From Thermoplasmatales archaeon BRNA1 (GTDB lineage: Archaea > Thermoplasmatota > Thermoplasmata > Methanomassiliicoccales > Methanomethylophilaceae): a DNA stretch of 64,000 nucleotides. This document shows positions 8,770 through 17,493 of this stretch, piece after piece (within the stretch, counting starts at the first letter, position 1; every line of letters starts with the position of its first letter). The translations under genes and the position numbers were made by a program. The notes under the pieces were generated by a model. It saw only the letters and a program-made list of their open reading frames with translations. It did no database searches and was not told the origin of the DNA. Where the stretch lies: the NCBI GenBank assembly GCA_000350305.1, contig CP002916.1:1302001-1366000 (forward strand). Reading direction: 5' to 3'.

Positions 8770-9096
8770 ATGGCAGACGAACCTTTCGAGAGCACTGAGG
8801 AGGATGTAGGCCGCATCCGCCTGCCCAACATAAAAGAGGGGGAGATGTTCGGCATCGCCGACCAGCTCCTCGGAGCATCCAAGATCAAGGTCATGTGCGA
8901 GGACGGACAGTCCCGCGTAGGCCGCATCCCCGGCAAGATCAAGAAGAGGATGTGGATCCGCGAGGGAGACCTGCTCATCGTCAGCGTCTGGGATTTCGAG
9001 CCCAGCAAGTGCGATGTGCGCTTCCGCTACACCAAGACGCAGGCGGCCAACCTGAGCCGCCGCGGAAAGGTCCCGAAGAACCTCGACATATTCTGA
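8770..9096 (+). CDS. Translation initiation factor aIF1A
   Basis: The 108-residue protein is a compact S1-like OB-fold protein (EGEMFGIADQLLGASKIKV, SRVGRIPGKIKKRMWIREGD), ending in the basic KTQAANLSRRGKVP tail that is conserved in a/eIF1A. It helps position initiator tRNA and scan or select the start codon on the 30S subunit. The ATG at 8770 is preferred over the TTG at 8761 because archaeal aIF1A starts close to this acidic N-terminus. It leads an operon with RIO1, the KH protein and Pus10, a common euryarchaeal arrangement of ribosome-biogenesis genes. Confidence 0.95.
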   Translation: MADEPFESTEEDVGRIRLPNIKEGEMFGIADQLLGASKIKVMCEDGQSRVGRIPGKIKKRMWIREGDLLIVSVWDFEPSKCDVRFRYTKTQAANLSRRGKVPKNLDIF

Positions 9097-9109
9097 GAAG
9101 GATCCGGAA

Positions 9110-9949
9110 TTGCCGTCGCCTTCGTACGAGGAGCAGTATGCCTTCCTTGAGAAGCGCATAGATGCACTCAAGACCAACAAGACCGGCGACGAGCGTCAGA
9201 CCGAGGGTGAGGTCTTCGACCGCAAGACCCTCATGACGCTCTACGGTTTCATGAAAAAGGGGCTGATAGACCGCGTCATGTACCCCATCTCCACCGGGAA
9301 GGAGGGCAACGTGTTCTACGCCACCGACGAGGACGGCGACCCCGTGGCGCTCAAGATCTACCGCACCTCCACCTCCACCTTCAAGAGGGTGGCGAAGTAC
9401 GTGGAGGGGGACCCGAGGTTCAAGGGCACCACAGGAAACAGGTGGAAGTTCATCTACGCATGGTGCTCGAAGGAGTTCCGCAACCTCGACAGGTACTACG
9501 AGGCGGGACTCCCCGTTCCGGAACCCATCGCGAACTACGAGAACTGCCTGCTGATGGAATACATCGGCGACGAGAACCGCGCCGCCCCCCAGCTCAAGGA
9601 TGCGGAGATGGACGACCCCACGGACGTGTACGACGAGGTCATCAGCTTCATCATCGACGGATGGCAGGAAGCCCACCTCGTCCACGGGGATCTCAGCGAG
9701 TACAACATCCTCATGACCGACGAGGGTCCGATAGTCATCGACGTGGGCCAGGCCATGACCAGCGACTGGTACAACGCCCAGGAGCTGCTGGAGAGGGACA
9801 TCAGGAACATCAACAGGTTCTTCAAGAACCGCGGCGCGGACATAATCGATCCCGCCACCATCAAGGAAGAGGCACTCTCCTCCCCCGACGAGGACGACGA
9901 GGATGAGGAAGAGGACGACGAAGAAGACTACGAGGAGGACGAAGAATGA
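9110..9949 (+). CDS. RIO1 serine protein kinase/ATPase
   Basis: All RIO1 motifs are visible: the flexible nucleotide loop STGKEGNVFYATDEDG, the catalytic loop LVHGDLSEYNIL, and the metal-binding IDVGQAMTSDWYNAQELLERD with the RIO1 linker. The protein (279 residues) ends in a highly acidic run of Asp and Glu. RIO1 acts in late maturation of the small ribosomal subunit. Initiation is at TTG (9110), with AAGG a few bases upstream; no ATG exists ahead of the conserved region. The stop overlaps the KH gene start by ATGA, so the two are translationally coupled. Confidence 0.92.
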   Translation: MPSPSYEEQYAFLEKRIDALKTNKTGDERQTEGEVFDRKTLMTLYGFMKKGLIDRVMYPISTGKEGNVFYATDEDGDPVALKIYRTSTSTFKRVAKYVEGDPRFKGTTGNRWKFIYAWCSKEFRNLDRYYEAGLPVPEPIANYENCLLMEYIGDENRAAPQLKDAEMDDPTDVYDEVISFIIDGWQEAHLVHGDLSEYNILMTDEGPIVIDVGQAMTSDWYNAQELLERDIRNINRFFKNRGADIIDPATIKEEALSSPDEDDEDEEEDDEEDYEEDEE

Positions 9950-10494
9950 AGTCCATTAGGATCCCCGAGGACCGTGTTGGTGCGCTCGTGGGAAAGGAGG
10001 GGGCATCCAAGAAGATGCTCGAGGAGCGCACCGGCATCAGGCTCGACATCACGAAGGACGGCGAGGTCACCTACGACGACGAGAGGGAGGGCGTGGACCC
10101 GCTCAATGCCCTGAAGCTCATGGACGTCATCAAGGCCGTCGCCAGGGGATTCAACCCCGACAAGGCGGCGAAGATCCTGGATGACGACGACATGTATCTG
10201 GAGACCATCGACATCAAAGAGGCGGTCGGGGACCGCCAGTCGCAGGTCCAGAGGGCAAGGGGACGCCTCATCGGGAAGGACGGGAAGACCCGCAAGATCA
10301 TCGAGGACCTTGCCGACGTCTACATGTCCGTCTACGGGAACACCGTCTCCCTCATCGGCAACTCCATCAGCCTCCCGGTGGCCAAGACCGCCTGCGAGAT
10401 GATCCTCAGGGGCAGCGAGCACTCCACCGTCTACCACTATCTCGAATCCCAGCGCCCCAAGCTCCGCATCGCGGAGATGGGCTTCGACCTGTGA
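9946..10494 (+). CDS. KH-domain RNA-binding protein (Dim2/Pno1-like)
   Basis: Two KH domains are seen. The first has RVGALVGKEGASKKMLEERTG with a GxxG loop. The second has RGRLIGKDGKTRKIIEDLADVYM, the G-K-D-G motif typical of archaeal Dim2/Pno1, followed by HSTVYHYLE near the C-terminus. The length (182) fits. The eukaryotic homologue binds the 3' end region of the small-subunit rRNA precursor. Coupling to RIO1 supports this role, because Rio kinases and Dim2 act together on pre-40S particles. Confidence 0.88.
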   Translation: MKSIRIPEDRVGALVGKEGASKKMLEERTGIRLDITKDGEVTYDDEREGVDPLNALKLMDVIKAVARGFNPDKAAKILDDDDMYLETIDIKEAVGDRQSQVQRARGRLIGKDGKTRKIIEDLADVYMSVYGNTVSLIGNSISLPVAKTACEMILRGSEHSTVYHYLESQRPKLRIAEMGFDL

Positions 10495-10503
10495 GGCTTC
10501 TAC

Positions 10504-11742
10504 ATGGAAGACTGGGTGCTCGAACACCTCGAAAAAGCGCGTGAAATCGCCCATCTGGGTCTGTGCGATCACTGCCTCGGCAGGATGTTCGCCAAGTGCG
10601 GCGACAGGCTCACCGACCTGGAGCGCGGAAGGATGGTCCGCCAGGGTCTGAGGGAAGACGGCGACGGGGTCGAGCCCGAGGAGATCTGCCCGATCTGCGA
10701 GAACGTCTTCGACATGGTCCCCCGCTTCGCAGACGCGGTCGCCGAGAAGGTCAACGAGGTCGAGTCGCACAACTTCCTCGTGGGCTGCAGGATTGATGCC
10801 GCCCAGGCCAAAAACGAGAAGGAGCTCGTGGAGAAATACGGCCTCTGGGAGACCTTCGAACCCCTCAAGACCGAGCTCAACAGGGAGATTGGCAAGGCCT
10901 GTATCCACGACATCAACCGCCCGGTGGAGTTCAAGGAGCCCGAGCTCGTCGCGATCATCGACACCCGTTTCGCGGAGGTCACCCTCGACATCGCTCCCAT
11001 GTTCATTGCCGGCCGCTACACCAAGCAGAGCCGCGAGATCCCGCAGACCAGGTGGCCCTGCAAGATATGCCACGGCAAAGGATGTGCCAGATGCCACGGT
11101 ATGGGCAAGATGTACATGCAGTCCGTGCAGGAGATCATCGGCGACATAGCCATGGAGATGACCGGCGGAGACGCCAACGCCTTCCACGGGATGGGGAGGG
11201 AGGACATCGACGCCTGCATGCTCGGGGACGGGAGGCCTTTCGTTCTCGAGATCGACCACCCGAAGAGGAGGGACATCGATCTGGACGAGCTTGAGAGGAG
11301 GGCCAACGAATCCGTCCTCGCACAATACCACAGGCTCCGCTTCGTCCCCCGCAGCGCGGTGGCCGAATACAAGGAGAGCGACCCCGATAAGACGTATCGC
11401 GCGCACGTTATAGTCGAGGGCAACATTAATAAAGAGAAAGTGATTGGGGCGGTATCATCATTCGAGAACGTCCACCTCGCCCAGAGGACACCGGAGCGTG
11501 TCGAGCACCGCCGTGCCGACCTCGTGAGGGATAGGGTCATCTACTGGGTGAAGGCGGAGAACTTCGGTGAGAACTCGTTCGACCTGATACTGAAGACGCA
11601 ATCCGGAACCTACGTGAAGGAATTCGTCTCCGGCGACGAGGGACGCACAACCCCGAACTTCTCCGAACGGCTGGGAGTGCCCTGCCGCGTCTATCTGTTG
11701 GACGTCTTGGAGATAGACTATCACGAACACACCGAGGACTGA
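10504..11742 (+). CDS. pus10: tRNA pseudouridine(54/55) synthase Pus10
   Basis: This 412-residue protein carries an N-terminal zinc site (CDHC at 21-24 and CPIC at 62-65). After a THUMP-related middle it has a further Cys-rich insert (CKICHGKGCARCHG). The catalytic domain contains MGREDIDACMLGDGRPFVLEI, in which the Asp of the ED-I-D-A-C motif is the pseudouridine synthase nucleophile. The C-terminus has TQSGTYVKEFVSGDEGRTTPN, typical of Pus10. It forms pseudouridine at tRNA positions 54 and 55 in archaea. It lies in the translation operon, nine bases after the KH gene and five before L21e. Confidence 0.93.
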   Translation: MEDWVLEHLEKAREIAHLGLCDHCLGRMFAKCGDRLTDLERGRMVRQGLREDGDGVEPEEICPICENVFDMVPRFADAVAEKVNEVESHNFLVGCRIDAAQAKNEKELVEKYGLWETFEPLKTELNREIGKACIHDINRPVEFKEPELVAIIDTRFAEVTLDIAPMFIAGRYTKQSREIPQTRWPCKICHGKGCARCHGMGKMYMQSVQEIIGDIAMEMTGGDANAFHGMGREDIDACMLGDGRPFVLEIDHPKRRDIDLDELERRANESVLAQYHRLRFVPRSAVAEYKESDPDKTYRAHVIVEGNINKEKVIGAVSSFENVHLAQRTPERVEHRRADLVRDRVIYWVKAENFGENSFDLILKTQSGTYVKEFVSGDEGRTTPNFSERLGVPCRVYLLDVLEIDYHEHTED

Positions 11743-11747
11743 GCAAA

Positions 11748-12041
11748 ATGCAGAGATCCAGAGGATTCAGGACAAAAACCCGCCAGCTTCTCCAGAAGAA
11801 GCCCAGGGCAAGGGGCCTTTCGCCCATCACCAAGGGATTCCAGACTTTCGAGACCGGACAGAAGGTCAACATCGTCATCGACCCCTCCATCCACAAGGGA
11901 ATGCCGCACTCCAGGTTCCACGGACTGACCGGCGTCGTCGTCGGACAGCGCGGAACCGCATACGAGGTCAGCGTTAAGGTCGGAGACAAGACCAAGATGG
12001 TCGTTTCCCGCCCCGAGCACCTCGTCAGGAACGCCGACTGA
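11748..12041 (+). CDS. rpl21e: 50S ribosomal protein L21e
   Basis: The 97-residue protein starts MQRSRGFRTKTRQLLQKKPRARG, the strongly conserved N-terminus of eL21, and continues with the SH3-like core (GQKVNIVIDPSIHKGMPHSRFHGLTG). It is a structural component of the large subunit. It lies between Pus10 and RpoF, an arrangement found in many euryarchaea. Confidence 0.96.
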   Translation: MQRSRGFRTKTRQLLQKKPRARGLSPITKGFQTFETGQKVNIVIDPSIHKGMPHSRFHGLTGVVVGQRGTAYEVSVKVGDKTKMVVSRPEHLVRNAD

Positions 12042-12072
12042 AACCGTTTAATCCCCTTAGGAAGCGATCACG

Positions 12073-12393
12073 ATGGCAGAGGAACAGTACGTAACATTGG
12101 CTGAAGTCAGGGACATGCTTGTCGCGGAGAACGGAAAGAGAGAGGAACTCCTCCCTTCCCAGAAGAATGCGCTGTCTCAGGCCGAGAAGTACGCCCTGCC
12201 CGCCGATAAGGCGAAGGAGCTTGTCGCGCAGCTCTCCGAGCTCGACTTCGTTGAGAGCGATGTCGCCGTCAAGATCGCGGACATCCTTCCTAAGTTCCCC
12301 AGCGAAGTCCGCGCGGCATTCTACAAGAAGAGGATCACCCTCGACGCAGACATGATTCAAAAAGTACTTGACATCGTCAACCAATATCTCTGA
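12073..12393 (+). CDS. rpoF: DNA-directed RNA polymerase subunit F (Rpb4)
   Basis: This 106-residue helical protein has the RpoF pattern: YVTLAEVRDMLVAENGKREE, followed by the LSQAEKYALPADKAKELVAQL and DFVESDVAVKIADILPKFPSEVRAAF helices. It pairs with RpoE (Rpb7) to form the RNA polymerase stalk, which contacts the nascent RNA and TFE. Its place between L21e and DUF655 is the conserved archaeal context. Confidence 0.95.
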   Translation: MAEEQYVTLAEVRDMLVAENGKREELLPSQKNALSQAEKYALPADKAKELVAQLSELDFVESDVAVKIADILPKFPSEVRAAFYKKRITLDADMIQKVLDIVNQYL

Positions 12394-12407
12394 CGGGAGA
12401 GAGACAG

Positions 12408-12977
12408 ATGGAAGAGTACGCATACGTTCTAGATTATCTGCCGAACGGCATCCCCGGAGGGAAGTACGACAAGGCAGAGCCCCTCGTCTACGCCCTCGGC
12501 GAGTCCGAGTTCAAGCTCTTCGAGCTCGTGGCCAAGCCCAACGTCTCCATCAACTTCGAAGACCGCGTCTACATCGGTAAGGACTCCGCGAAGAGGGATG
12601 TCATCGACCACGTCAAGAGGAGGGTCAACTCCGACGACATCTCGTCCACCGCCCACAACGAGCTCGAGTACGCCGTCAAGATGATCGTCGAGAACGACGT
12701 CCCCAAGTTCATCGCGTTCTTCAACAACGCCGGACCCATCACCCTCAAGAAGCACGCCCTGGAGGAACTCCCCGGACTCGGGAAGAAGAGCATGCTCGCC
12801 ATCCTCGACGAGAGGAAGAAGGGCAACTTCAAGGACTTCGAGGATCTGGCAGCCAGGGTCCCCTCCGTCAAGCAGCCCGAGAAGCTCATCATCGCACGGA
12901 TCGTCCTGGAGATCGAGGATCCCAACCGCAAGAGGTACATCTTCGCCAAGGACCGCGCCACCGAGAGACGCTACTGA
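12408..12977 (+). CDS. DUF655 family protein with helix-hairpin-helix
   Basis: The 189-residue protein has an N-terminal OB-like part (YAYVLDYLPNGIPGGKYDKAEPLVYALGESEF) and a C-terminal helix-hairpin-helix motif (HALEELPGLGKKSMLAILDERKK), matching the archaeal and bacterial DUF655 family. It probably binds nucleic acid. In archaea it lies between rpoF and ksgA as here, and its TGA overlaps the ksgA ATG. Its molecular role is not established. Confidence 0.88.
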   Translation: MEEYAYVLDYLPNGIPGGKYDKAEPLVYALGESEFKLFELVAKPNVSINFEDRVYIGKDSAKRDVIDHVKRRVNSDDISSTAHNELEYAVKMIVENDVPKFIAFFNNAGPITLKKHALEELPGLGKKSMLAILDERKKGNFKDFEDLAARVPSVKQPEKLIIARIVLEIEDPNRKRYIFAKDRATERRY

Positions 12978-13768
12978 TGTGCCCGGGCGAGACTGGAAGA
13001 CTCATCGCCGAGACCGGCGTCATACCCCGCAAGAGTAGGGGACAGAACTTTCTGACCGATGGCAGGATAGCCGACAGGCACGTCCAGTACGCCGATATCC
13101 AACCGGGAGACCGCGTCCTCGAGGTCGGTCCCGGACTGGGCATCCTCACGAAACGCCTCGTGGAGATCTCCGATTCCCTCACCTGCATCGAGATCGACAC
13201 CGCCCTCGCCGATTACATAGAGGGCGAGCTGGGCGACAGGCTCACCCTCATCAGGGGAGACGCCACCAAGGTGGAGTTCCCGCCCTTCGACAGGTTCGTC
13301 AGCAACCTGCCGTACAGCGTCTCCACCCCGATCATATTCAAGCTCCTCGACCGCCCGTTCAAGAAGGCGGTGGTCATGGTACAGAAGGAGTTCGGCGACC
13401 GCATGGTGGCCGACGTCGGCAGTCCGGACTACTCCAGGCTCACCGTGAACCTGTTCTACCGTGCAGAGTGCCAGATACTCGAGAATGTGCCGAGGTCCCG
13501 TTTCAAGCCGGAGCCCAGGGTGGACTCCTGCCTCGTATCCATCACCCCCCGTCCCGCACCCTTCCCCGTGAAGGACGAGAAGACCTTCTTCGACATCGTG
13601 AAAGTGTGCTTCGACCACCGCCGCAAGAAGATCGGTACCTCCCTGAAGGCCGCACACCTGGTGGATTCCGCCGAGGGCATCCCTTACGCGGACGACAGGA
13701 TCGAGCACCTCAGACCCGTGGAGATCGCCGAGATTGCCGATGCCGTCTGGGAGAGAAGGCAGAATTGA
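12977..13768 (+). CDS. ksgA: 16S rRNA dimethyladenosine transferase
   Basis: The 263-residue protein contains KSRGQNFLTD, the SAM motif VLEVGPGLGILTKRL, the acidic strand end CIEID, and the catalytic NLPYSVSTPIIF (N-L-P-Y in the KsgA/Dim1 pattern). MVQKEFGDRMVA and FKPEPRVDSCLVSI follow. It dimethylates two adjacent adenines in the 3' terminal helix of 16S rRNA. Translation is coupled to DUF655 by a one-base overlap (TGATG). It is the last gene of the operon that begins with aIF1A. Confidence 0.95.
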   Translation: MCPGETGRLIAETGVIPRKSRGQNFLTDGRIADRHVQYADIQPGDRVLEVGPGLGILTKRLVEISDSLTCIEIDTALADYIEGELGDRLTLIRGDATKVEFPPFDRFVSNLPYSVSTPIIFKLLDRPFKKAVVMVQKEFGDRMVADVGSPDYSRLTVNLFYRAECQILENVPRSRFKPEPRVDSCLVSITPRPAPFPVKDEKTFFDIVKVCFDHRRKKIGTSLKAAHLVDSAEGIPYADDRIEHLRPVEIAEIADAVWERRQN

Positions 13769-13820
13769 TTCTTGCCGAAGCCAACCTATAAGGCAACGGA
13801 CCCATATTACGCGTGATTAC

Positions 13821-15008
13821 ATGCAGATAGGCATCGTCGGAAAACCTAACGTTGGAAAATCTACGATGTTCGGTGCGGCCACCATGGCCCCCGTTGAGAT
13901 CGCCAATTATCCCTTCACCACCATCGAGCCCAACAAGGGCGTCGGATACGTCAGATACCCCTGCCCGTGCAAGGAGCTCGGGGTCACCTGCAACCCCCAC
14001 AACTCCCTGTGCGTCGACGGCACCCGCATGGTCCCCGTCGACCTCCTCGACGTCGCGGGACTGGTCCCGGACGCGTGGCAGGGAAAGGGTCTGGGAAACA
14101 AGTTCCTGGACGACCTCAGGCAGGCGGACGCCCTCGTGAACGTCGTCGATGCCTCGGGGTCCACCAACATCGAGGGTGTACCCGGGAAGCCCGGCGAATT
14201 CGATCCCGTCGAGGACATCACCTTCCTCAGGAAGGAGATCGACTATTGGATGAGGGAGATAGTCAAAGACGGTCTCGGAAAGATCGCCAGGCAGGCGAGG
14301 ATGAACGGCAGCAAGCCCGAGGAGGTCCTCGCCGAGAGACTCGCGGGACTTAAGGTAACCGAGGGCCAGATCAAGGCCGCCATACAGAAGGTCCCCCTTC
14401 CCTCCGACCCCACCGCATGGGACGACGACATCCTCCTGGCACTCATGACTGAGATCAGGAAGCTCTCCAAGCCGATGATCATCGCCATGAACAAGGCGGA
14501 CATCACGCCCCAGGAGAACCTCGACAGGCTCTCCGACCTCGGCGAGGAGGCCGTCCCCACCATGGCCGAGACCGAGCTGGCCCTCAAGAAGGCAGAGAAG
14601 GCGGGGCTGGTGGAGTACATCCCGGGAAGCCCCGAGTTCAGGATCAGGGATCCCTCCAAGCTCAACGATGCCCAGATGAAGGCCATGCAGTACATGGCCG
14701 ACAACATGAGGAAGTACGGGGGAACCGGAATCCAGAAGTGCCTCGAGGACGCCGTATACAAGACCCTCGACTACATCCCCGTCTTCCCCGTGGAGGACGA
14801 GAGCAAGCTCTGCGACCACTTCGGAAGGGTCCTGCCCGACTGCCACCTGGTCCCCAGGGGCAGCACAGCCAAGGACCTGGCGTACAGGATCCACACCGAC
14901 CTCGGCGACAAGTTCATCCGCGCGGTGAACTGCCGCACCCACCGCACCGTCGGTGCCGATTACGTCCTGGAGCCCGGAGACATCATCAGGATTGTTGCCA
15001 ACAAGTGA
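13821..15008 (+). CDS. OBG-type GTPase, YchF-related
   Basis: The 395-residue protein has G1 GKPNVGKSTMFGA, G3 DVAGLVPDA and G4 NKAD motifs, and a C-terminal TGS domain (PRGSTAKDLAYRIHTDLGDKFIRA, ending in EPGDIIRIVANK). The length and the cysteine-containing insert (CPCKELGVTCNPHNSLC) fit the archaeal redox-type OBG GTPase group. The function is ribosome-associated but not precisely known. I chose the ATG at 13821; the longer frame upstream covers the intergenic region. It is followed after seven bases by polB. Confidence 0.92.
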   Translation: MQIGIVGKPNVGKSTMFGAATMAPVEIANYPFTTIEPNKGVGYVRYPCPCKELGVTCNPHNSLCVDGTRMVPVDLLDVAGLVPDAWQGKGLGNKFLDDLRQADALVNVVDASGSTNIEGVPGKPGEFDPVEDITFLRKEIDYWMREIVKDGLGKIARQARMNGSKPEEVLAERLAGLKVTEGQIKAAIQKVPLPSDPTAWDDDILLALMTEIRKLSKPMIIAMNKADITPQENLDRLSDLGEEAVPTMAETELALKKAEKAGLVEYIPGSPEFRIRDPSKLNDAQMKAMQYMADNMRKYGGTGIQKCLEDAVYKTLDYIPVFPVEDESKLCDHFGRVLPDCHLVPRGSTAKDLAYRIHTDLGDKFIRAVNCRTHRTVGADYVLEPGDIIRIVANK

Positions 15009-15015
15009 GGTTGCG

Positions 15016-17493
15016 ATGACGGGCACCTGGGATGTCAGACTGATCAGCGCGTCGTACACGACCGACGATGAGGGAGAACCCTACATCGAACTGTTCGGGA
15101 AGACCCGCGAGAGGCAATCCATCACCATAGCCGTCTTCGGGTTCAGGAACTACTTCTACATCGTCGACCCCACCCAATCCGTCGAGGAGGACCTCTCCAA
15201 GGACAAGGAGGTCTACGGCACCGAGCACGTGAGGCTGTTCTACAAGGGCGGGGAACACGACACCCTCAAGGTCACCCTCCAGCACCCGTGGGTGCTCGCG
15301 GGATTCCGCAAGAGGTTCATGACGCGTTTCAAGATCCTTGCGGGCGACATCTCCTACAACGACCGCTACATCTACGACACCGATATGGGGTCATGCATCA
15401 GGGTCACCGGGGATGAGGTGGACCTCGGGTACAGCACCGCCATCACCGTCAGACTGGAGAGATTCGAGAACATCGAGCCGTTCGACCCCGGTCTCCGCTA
15501 CTTCTCCTTCGACATCGAGAACTCCATCGAGGACCAGCACATCTACTGCATCTGCACCAGGGTGGAGGAGGACGGCGTGTTCACCACGCCGGAACCCCTC
15601 TACGGCGATGAGAAGGACATCATCCTTGGATTCTCGGACCTCATCCAGAAGATCGATCCTGATGTGATCACCGGATACAACATCGACAACTACGACATCA
15701 GGAAGATCAAGGAGAGGGCGGATGCGCTGCGCCTCAAGAACGCCATGAGGTGGGGCCGCGACATCAGGACCAGGGACGACGATTTCGGGAAGGGCGATTC
15801 CAACTACTCCAAGGCCGGGGAGCCCAGGCTGTTCAACGAGAGATTCTGGAGGGTCAAGGGAAGGCTCATCGTGGACGCCTGGTGGGCGGCCAAGAGGGAG
15901 CTCCGTCCCAAGCAGGAGACACTCAACGCGGTGTCCCTGCAGGTGCTCGGCGAGGAGAAACTCGATGTCGACCCCAAGCACATGGACGAGGAGTGGATCT
16001 CCAACCGCCAGAAGGTCCTCGACTACTGCATCCAGGATGCCAATCTGGCACTCCGCATTTTACTGTCGATCGGGAACGTCCGCAAGGGCATGGACCTGGC
16101 CGCCGTTTCCAAGCTCCCGCTGGAGGACGTCCTGGTCTCCGGGACCTCCACCCTTGCGGATTCCCTGCTGATCAGGGCTGCCGACAGGAGCGGCGTAGGT
16201 GTCCCCATGAACGGCAGGAGGTCCGCCAGGGACGACCAGATCGAGGGCGGCTACGTCCACGTGATGAAACCCGGGCTCTACCATTGGGTCTGCGTCCTGG
16301 ACTTCAAATCGATGTATCCCTCCCTCATCATCGCCAACAACGTCTGCTTCACCACCCTTTGCGATGACGGGGAGATCGTCTCCCCCTCGGGCGCCAGATA
16401 TGCTTCCCCGGAGAGGAAGAAGGGACTCCTCCCGGCGATCCTCATGGACCTGATGGCGCAGAGGGACGACATCAAGAAGAAGATGAAGGCGGCCAGGGAT
16501 GCCCGCGAGCACGCCTACTACGACGGCCTCCAGGCCGCGGTCAAGGTCGTCATGAACACATTCTACGGGGTTTTCGCGTCCTCGTTCTACCGTTTCACCG
16601 ACAAGAGCATCGGCGCCTCCATCACCGCATTCGCCCGTTTCACCATCAAGGGCATCATCAACCAGCTCAACGACGACGGATATCCCGTCATATACGGCGA
16701 CACGGACTCCGTCTTCGTCCTCAGCCCGTATCACGACATCGAGGGTGCGGCCAGATTCGGCAAAGAGCAGGCCGCCAGATTCTCCCAGGGCGCAAGGGTC
16801 CTGGAGTTTGAGAAGCTCCTCGAGCCCCTGTTCTCCCACGGCGTGAAGAAGAGGTATGTGGGGAAGATCGTTTGGCCGGAGAAGCAGGACAAGCTGCTCG
16901 TCAGGGGATACGAGATCAGGAGGAGCGACTCCTTCGACCTCCAGAGCAGGATGCTCACGGAACTCTTCGAAAAGATCCTCGAGGAGGACAACGAAGGCGC
17001 ACTGGCACTTGTGAGGAACACCGTCCGCGACACAATGAACGGGAAGGTCGAGCCCGGGGACCTCGTCATCTCCAGGACCTGCAAGGGACTCGACGCGTAC
17101 GAGAACCCCGACCGCATGGCCAACGTTCAGTGCGCCAAGAAACTCATCAGGATGGGCTACAACTTCATCCCCGGTATGAAGGTCTCCTGGATCGTCACCA
17201 ACGCCTCCGCGTCCCCGCAGGATGTCGAACCCTACGTCAGCGGCAAGGAGTTCACCGCGAAGCCCGATTACAGGTACTACGCCGGAAGGCTCGCACAGAC
17301 CGCGTCCAGGATCACCGAGGTCTTCGGATGGAACGAGAACGACCTGATGGCCGGGAGTCAGCAGACCACGCTCTTCACGGACGATTTCATCCCCGTGAAG
17401 AAGAAACCTGAACAGCAGAATGCTCCCGCGGCCCCCAAGGAAGAGGAGGCCGGGAAGCCCAAGAAGAAGGTCTCCCTGGACGATTTCTTCTGA
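15016..17493 (+). CDS. polB: Family B DNA polymerase (PolB)
   Basis: The 825-residue protein holds all exonuclease motifs (Exo I FSFDIENS, Exo II GYNIDNYD, Exo III DYCIQDA). It also holds the polymerase motifs: A (DFKSMYPSL), B (KVVMNTFYGVF) and C (YGDTDS). It is therefore a proofreading replicative polymerase. The C-terminus ends KKKVSLDDFF, a PIP-box-like sequence for PCNA binding, and QTTLFTDDF about 45 residues earlier is a second similar motif. The ATG at 15016 follows a GAGG ribosome site by five bases. The stop is adjacent to the stop of the convergent glutamate synthase gene, with no spacer. Confidence 0.96.
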   Translation: MTGTWDVRLISASYTTDDEGEPYIELFGKTRERQSITIAVFGFRNYFYIVDPTQSVEEDLSKDKEVYGTEHVRLFYKGGEHDTLKVTLQHPWVLAGFRKRFMTRFKILAGDISYNDRYIYDTDMGSCIRVTGDEVDLGYSTAITVRLERFENIEPFDPGLRYFSFDIENSIEDQHIYCICTRVEEDGVFTTPEPLYGDEKDIILGFSDLIQKIDPDVITGYNIDNYDIRKIKERADALRLKNAMRWGRDIRTRDDDFGKGDSNYSKAGEPRLFNERFWRVKGRLIVDAWWAAKRELRPKQETLNAVSLQVLGEEKLDVDPKHMDEEWISNRQKVLDYCIQDANLALRILLSIGNVRKGMDLAAVSKLPLEDVLVSGTSTLADSLLIRAADRSGVGVPMNGRRSARDDQIEGGYVHVMKPGLYHWVCVLDFKSMYPSLIIANNVCFTTLCDDGEIVSPSGARYASPERKKGLLPAILMDLMAQRDDIKKKMKAARDAREHAYYDGLQAAVKVVMNTFYGVFASSFYRFTDKSIGASITAFARFTIKGIINQLNDDGYPVIYGDTDSVFVLSPYHDIEGAARFGKEQAARFSQGARVLEFEKLLEPLFSHGVKKRYVGKIVWPEKQDKLLVRGYEIRRSDSFDLQSRMLTELFEKILEEDNEGALALVRNTVRDTMNGKVEPGDLVISRTCKGLDAYENPDRMANVQCAKKLIRMGYNFIPGMKVSWIVTNASASPQDVEPYVSGKEFTAKPDYRYYAGRLAQTASRITEVFGWNENDLMAGSQQTTLFTDDFIPVKKKPEQQNAPAAPKEEEAGKPKKKVSLDDFF

